A stretch of DNA of 33,248 nt from assembly GCA_029865445.1 (NCBI GenBank), contig JAOUGY010000003.1, positions 1-33,248 on the forward strand. Reading direction: 5' to 3'. This DNA is from Acidimicrobiia bacterium. GTDB lineage: Bacteria > Actinomycetota > Acidimicrobiia > Spongiisociales > ZC4RG35. Shown one piece after another: positions 29,085 to 33,248 of this stretch. Position 1 is the stretch's first letter; each line of letters opens with the position of its first letter. The position numbers and the translations under genes were made by a program. The notes beneath the pieces are model-generated. The model was not told the origin of the DNA. It ran no database searches and saw nothing but the letters and a program-made list of their open reading frames with translations.

Positions 29085-32000
29085 CTACGTGCCGGCCTCG
29101 ACGATGAGCTCTCCGGTTCCGATGCGGAAACCATCGGTGGCGGATGCCCTCACCACATAGGTACCGGCGGTGTCGAACGTTGCCGAGGTCTCCGGTCCCA
29201 CCCGGTCGAATTCGACCACCCCCGGACCGGAGACCATGGACCATGTCACGGGCGCCCCCCACATCACCCCATCCGTGCGAACCATCGCCTCGAGGTCGGC
29301 TGCGACACCCGCGACGACCGGGGGAGCGCTGACGAGCGACACCGTGACATCCGGGGCGGCGGACCCCACCGTCAACGCCACGAGGTCGGACGTCGAGTCC
29401 ATCCCGTCGTCGGCGTTCAGTTGTAACACGTAGACCCCCGGGACGTCGAAGCTGACCTCGGTCGTGAGCGCTTCGGGGTCCCCGATGATCGCCGTCGACC
29501 CTTGGGGCCCGGCGACCAGGGTCCACTCGGTCGAGAGAGCGAACCGGCGCGGCAGCCCGTCGTCATCGACACTGCCGGTGAGCGTCGCCACGGTCGGGTC
29601 TCCCACGAACGGGATGGGCCCGTACGTACCGGCGTCGACCTCCGGTGCTTCGTTGGCGACCACCGAAATCACGATGTCGTCGTGTCCTGTGAGCGGTTCG
29701 GCGTCGCTGACGCTGAGGCGGAACGTGTAGTCGCCGAGCTCGGTGAAGCCCGAGGCCGTCGTCGCCGGTTGGTCCGAAGACGTGAGCGTTGGGGCGGCCC
29801 CTTCGGGCTTCGAGACGATCGTCCACTCGTAGTCGAGTCCGCCGCCTTCGGGGAGGCCGTCATCGACGACGTTTCCGGTGAGCAGCACGGTGTCGTCGAT
29901 CGCCAGCGTGGCGACAGGAGCCGTGATCCCGACGATGGGGCGGATGTTCTCCGAGCCGTCGCCTGCAATGTCGCCGACTTTCGACACCCGGTACCGGAGC
30001 ACCCAGCGACACGTCTCCTCCACGAAGGAGAACGGACCGGTGTCGAGGACACGCATCTCCCCCTCACGGTATCCGGGGAGCGTACGATCCACGGGAACCC
30101 GGGAGTCGGTGAACTCGCCCGCCGCATACTTGGCGAGGACGATGACCTCCCGCAGCTCGGATGTCCCGATGTCCGCCGTGAACCGCGCCGTGTCGTACTT
30201 CCCGTCCTTGATGTGCGTGACGAACGCGACCAGCTGCGCCGTGTCGTTGGCGATGAGGTCGACGGTGCGAGAGATCGCCAGTTCGACGGTGTTGCCTGAG
30301 TTGAATCCGGTGTCGTCGATCTCGTAGGCCGTCTCGTCGTTGACGGTGATGTCGATGTCGTAGGTGCCTGAACCGTGGGCGTTGCAGTCCTGCTGGATGT
30401 CGAAGGAGTCCACGAGGATCTCGATCCGCTCTCCGATCTTCTGATCGGAGGGGGCGGGCACGGCCGTGCATTCGGTCACTTCGTATTCGGTGGTCTCGGA
30501 CATCCGGGCGATGCTGTTGTCGCCCAGGTTGCGCAGTGTGTAGCTGAGCGGGCGATAGTCGGACAGGTCTGCCGACTGATCGAAGTACGCACCGATGTCG
30601 CCCTGGCGGATAAGGTCTCTGGCGTTTTGCGAGCTTCCGCCGATCGTCACGACCTGCATGCGGGAGTCGGCCAGGATCTCCTGGTATCCGGCGGCCAGCG
30701 AGCCGCTCACCTTGAACACCCCGCCGTTGTAGGCCGCGGCGAGTGCACCCATGATGCGGTCGACGGACTGCGTCGACGTCATCGACACCATGAGGATCCG
30801 ACCGTAGGTCACATCGGCAACATATACAGGGAGGTTGTCGGGACCGAGCCGGCCCAGCGCCACCTGCTCGCGGAGCCGCTCCGGCGTGAAGTCGTCGCTG
30901 AACACCGCCGACGGAGTTTCGGGCAGGACAATCGAAACCGTGAAGGCTTTCTCGAGGAAGTAGGCGGTGACCGTGTTCTCGTTGGCTGCTCTCGACATCT
31001 CCAGGGCGGCCCTCACCCGGGCGGACATGTACTTGGCGGAAAGACCCATGCGCAGCGCCGCCTGAGTGGCCGAGTACGAACGCTCCTGCTCGAAGAAGAC
31101 GCTGCCACTGGGGTCGAGGCCCCGATTCTCGGCGGCGGCGACCAACTCGCCGATCGCCTGCTGCACCGTCGCCACCGTGGGGTTCTCTACGGTCCTCGTG
31201 GTGTCCTCGGTGAGCAGGTTGATGCTCAGCGCCACCGGATCACGTTGACGGATGGGCAACTCCATGAGCGACCCGCGGGCCGACTTGTGTGAAGACCCCT
31301 GGATCAGCGCTCCCGGCCACAGGATGTTGACGTCCGGCTCGAAGACGACCAGTTCCCTCGGCGTGTCGGTCATCGTGTAGGGCGTGGTCTCGCAGTCGTA
31401 TGTGACTCCTTCGAGGATCTCGTCGAACTCGGTAGTCGCCTTCCCGGGGATGGGCGCCGGTTCAGCGGGTTCCTTGGTTTGGGCGTACTCGTCCCACGAT
31501 CCCCAACCTGTGATCTCCTTGTCGACCTCGTAGGCAGTGACCGGATCGAGGTGGAGCGCCCGTGTGAGGAACGAGGCCATCTGGCCTCTCGTCACAGACG
31601 CCTCCGGGCAGAATTGGTCGTTCATCGGAGGGTTGCACCCCTTCGTCACGCCTTCTGCCCCGAGTCGGTCGATGTCGGCTTCGAACACAGAGCCGTCATC
31701 GTCGGTGAACAGATTCCCACCCCCGTCGGTGGTGTACCCGAATGCTCGAACGAGGAACGCTGCCATCTGACCCCGGGTCACCGGGTCGTCGGGGCAGAAC
31801 CGGTCGTTGACGGGCGGGTTGCACCCTCTCGCGACGCCGGCGAGTGCGACGGCATTGATGTCCGACTCGAACACCGAGCCGCCGTCATCGATGAAGTGGT
31901 CGGAGGCTCCGGTCTTCAGTTCCAACGCCCGTCGCAGGAATGCGGCCATCTGGCCGCGGGTCACCGACTGGTCGGGGCAGAACTCGTCGTTGAACGGCGG

Positions 32001-32201
32001 GTTGCACCCTTTGGTTATCCCGGCGGCGAACAGGCGCTCGATGTCGGATTCATGGACATTCCCTTCGTCGTCGGTGAACTGACCGAGCGGTGCAAGCGAC
32101 GTGGCCTCACCGGGATCGGGGGCCGATGAGGCAACGGGCGTCGGGCCGAAGAAGAGCGCCACAACGACGAGCGCGACCATTGATCGAGGATGGTGCGACA
32201 T
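29085..32201 (-). CDS. Secreted protein: signal peptide, three SLH-like repeats, thiol-activated/cholesterol-dependent cytolysin-like region, C-terminal PKD/Ig-like domains
   Basis: SLH-like 'FTDDEGNVHESDIERLFAAGITKGCNPPFNDEFCPDQSVTRGQMAAFLRRAL' x3. CDC-like 'NILWPGALIQGSS...PVALSINL..EDTTRTVENPTVATVQQAIGELV', 'AYFLEKAFTVSIVLPETPSAVFSDDFTPERL', 'LPVYVADVTYGRILMVSMTST', 'MQVVTIGGSSQ', 'PLSYTLRNLGDNSIARMSETTEYEVTEC'. PKD-like 'ELGDYTFRLSVSDAE', 'VPGVYVLQLNADDG', 'TAGTYVVRASATDG'. Confidence 0.87.
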   Translation of the reverse strand: MSHHPRSMVALVVVALFFGPTPVASSAPDPGEATSLAPLGQFTDDEGNVHESDIERLFAAGITKGCNPPFNDEFCPDQSVTRGQMAAFLRRALELKTGASDHFIDDGGSVFESDINAVALAGVARGCNPPVNDRFCPDDPVTRGQMAAFLVRAFGYTTDGGGNLFTDDDGSVFEADIDRLGAEGVTKGCNPPMNDQFCPEASVTRGQMASFLTRALHLDPVTAYEVDKEITGWGSWDEYAQTKEPAEPAPIPGKATTEFDEILEGVTYDCETTPYTMTDTPRELVVFEPDVNILWPGALIQGSSHKSARGSLMELPIRQRDPVALSINLLTEDTTRTVENPTVATVQQAIGELVAAAENRGLDPSGSVFFEQERSYSATQAALRMGLSAKYMSARVRAALEMSRAANENTVTAYFLEKAFTVSIVLPETPSAVFSDDFTPERLREQVALGRLGPDNLPVYVADVTYGRILMVSMTSTQSVDRIMGALAAAYNGGVFKVSGSLAAGYQEILADSRMQVVTIGGSSQNARDLIRQGDIGAYFDQSADLSDYRPLSYTLRNLGDNSIARMSETTEYEVTECTAVPAPSDQKIGERIEILVDSFDIQQDCNAHGSGTYDIDITVNDETAYEIDDTGFNSGNTVELAISRTVDLIANDTAQLVAFVTHIKDGKYDTARFTADIGTSELREVIVLAKYAAGEFTDSRVPVDRTLPGYREGEMRVLDTGPFSFVEETCRWVLRYRVSKVGDIAGDGSENIRPIVGITAPVATLAIDDTVLLTGNVVDDGLPEGGGLDYEWTIVSKPEGAAPTLTSSDQPATTASGFTELGDYTFRLSVSDAEPLTGHDDIVISVVANEAPEVDAGTYGPIPFVGDPTVATLTGSVDDDGLPRRFALSTEWTLVAGPQGSTAIIGDPEALTTEVSFDVPGVYVLQLNADDGMDSTSDLVALTVGSAAPDVTVSLVSAPPVVAGVAADLEAMVRTDGVMWGAPVTWSMVSGPGVVEFDRVGPETSATFDTAGTYVVRASATDGFRIGTGELIVEAGT
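30468..31439 (-). other. Cholesterol-dependent cytolysin-like pore-forming region (approx. residues 255-578 of the SLH protein)
   Basis: Ordered sequence of CDC motifs as listed for the parent CDS. Confidence 0.8.
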
Positions 32202-32368
32202 TCAGGTACCTCCCCTTCGCACCGCCAGGCAGTCCTCGGAATCCCGACCCCTCGTCCTGCGTCGCACAGACCTGAAGTGGTGCCCGGCAACAACCGGGTC
32301 TATGTGTCCACAGTGCCGGGCAGTCGATCGAGCGGGTAGGGCCGAGCGCCATCTGTTGCTCGCGCGAA

Positions 32369-32399
32369 AGGGGCCCCGACCGTGTCGGTCGGGGCCCCT
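32369..32399. terminator. Strong hairpin terminator downstream of hsp20
   Basis: AGGGGCCCCGACCG-TGT-CGGTCGGGGCCCCT: perfect 14-bp stem; TTT follows on the minus strand (GAAAG on plus). Confidence 0.8.
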
Positions 32400-32439
32400 C
32401 GAGTCTTCGGAATCGGGAGAGAGGGAGAGAACCGAAGAC

Positions 32440-32853
32440 TCAGCCGGCCAGCGCCTTGTCGGCGGCGCCGACCGTGATCTTGCGAGGTTTCGCCTGTTCG
32501 GCGACCGGGATCGTCACGGTGAGCACGCCGTGGTCGTAGCCGGCTTCGATCCGCTCGGGATCGAGTCCCTCACCAAGGAAGAACTGACGGCTGAACGTGC
32601 CCTGATGCCGCTCGCTCATCACGACCTGGGCCTCCTCGGCGGGCTGCCACGCACGCTCGGCCTTGACGGTCAGTGTGTTCTTCTCGACGGTGATGTCGAT
32701 CGACTCGGGGTCGACTCCCGGGAGGTCGAAGTGCAGATAGAACCTGTCGCCCACCCGATACGCATCCACGGGCATGATGCTCCTGCGACCGGCAGGGAGC
32801 AGATCGCGAGTCATCCGATCGAGATCGGCGAAGGGATCGAACCTCAACAACAT
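32440..32853 (-). CDS. hsp20: Small heat-shock protein, Hsp20 family
   Basis: 137 aa, 'MPVDAYRVGDRFYLHFDLPGVDPESIDITVEKNTLTVKAER...QGTFSRQFFLGEGLDPERIEAGYDHGVLTVTIP'; AAGGAGG upstream. Confidence 0.95.
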   Translation of the reverse strand: MLLRFDPFADLDRMTRDLLPAGRRSIMPVDAYRVGDRFYLHFDLPGVDPESIDITVEKNTLTVKAERAWQPAEEAQVVMSERHQGTFSRQFFLGEGLDPERIEAGYDHGVLTVTIPVAEQAKPRKITVGAADKALAG

Positions 32854-32886
32854 GGTGTGTCCTCCTTGAACGTTTCAGGTGCTACC

Positions 32887-32930
32887 AGTATCTCGCAGAA
32901 AACTTGATATGTCAAGACTTAGATTAAGTC
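32887..32930 (-). promoter_or_regulatory. hsp20 promoter with adjoining inverted repeats (candidate operator)
   Basis: Minus strand TTGACA (32910-32915) - 17 bp - GATACT (32887-32892). Inverted repeats CTTGATATGTCAAG (32903-32916) and GACTTAGATTAAGTC (32916-32930). Confidence 0.6.
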
Positions 32931-33069
32931 AATCGAATCTGTGGGATCCGGAGTCGAACGCACCACCGACACGGTGACGACTGTGAGAACCGTTTCGCCG
33001 GTCACGACGTATACCCGACGAAGCAAGGGGAGCCGCTGGAGCGCGGCCGAGGAGAGAGGGAGATCAGAG

Positions 33070-33248
33070 ATGATCCGTCGGATGATGGCGGTTTCGGTGG
33101 TGTCGTTGCTGATGGCGGCACTCGCAGTTCCGGTCCTGGCGTCGCATCAGGTGCCGGGTGGTTCGTTTACTGATGATGATGGGTCGGTGCATGAGGGGTA
33201 CATCGAGGCGTTGGTGGCGGAGGGGATCACGACTGGGTGTGGTGAGGG
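33070..33248 (+). CDS. Secreted SLH-like domain protein, truncated by window end
   Basis: MIRRMMAVSVVSLLMAALAVPVLASHQVPGGSFTDDDGSVHEGYIEALVAEGITTGCGE...: signal peptide followed by the same SLH-like motif as the 29085-32201 protein. Confidence 0.8.
   Translation, partial: MIRRMMAVSVVSLLMAALAVPVLASHQVPGGSFTDDDGSVHEGYIEALVAEGITTGCGE

Noticed and set aside
32931-33069. Possible riboswitch in the leader of the partial SLH gene
   Set aside because: Some GC-rich pairing potential, but I could not match a conserved core of any known riboswitch class.

Overview
High-GC, actinobacterial-looking chromosomal window with no rRNA, CRISPR array or transposase seen. Contents, left to right: (1) a tightly overlapping, same-strand cassette of five large, mostly uncharacterised proteins (1-9514). 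It includes a protein with a C-terminal Peptidase_S74-type auto-processing chaperone and a beta-propeller-like protein ending in two duplicated peptidoglycan-binding domains, and it is followed by a convergent membrane-protein gene. (2) A fatty-acid beta-oxidation pair (FadJ-like and thiolase). (3) An MBOAT/SGNH O-acylation pair. (4) A DUF4015-type putative glycoside hydrolase. (5) A GC-rich, highly structured intergenic repeat. (6) A membrane GAF histidine kinase, a FabH-like ketoacyl synthase, a type II NADH dehydrogenase and an M20 amidohydrolase. (7) An ADP-ribosylglycohydrolase-family protein that appears to lack key metal ligands. (8) An ABC-2 type exporter whose permease carries an apparent single-base frameshift. 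(9) A GNAT protein and tRNA-Phe and tRNA-Asp. (10) A 1038-aa secreted protein with three SLH-like repeats, a region strongly resembling the pore-forming part of cholesterol-dependent (thiol-activated) cytolysins, and C-terminal PKD/Ig-like domains. (11) An Hsp20 gene and the start of another SLH-like secreted protein. The best candidates for novelty are the SLH-cytolysin-PKD fusion and the five-gene overlapping cassette. All family calls come from reading translated motifs by eye; no database search was run.
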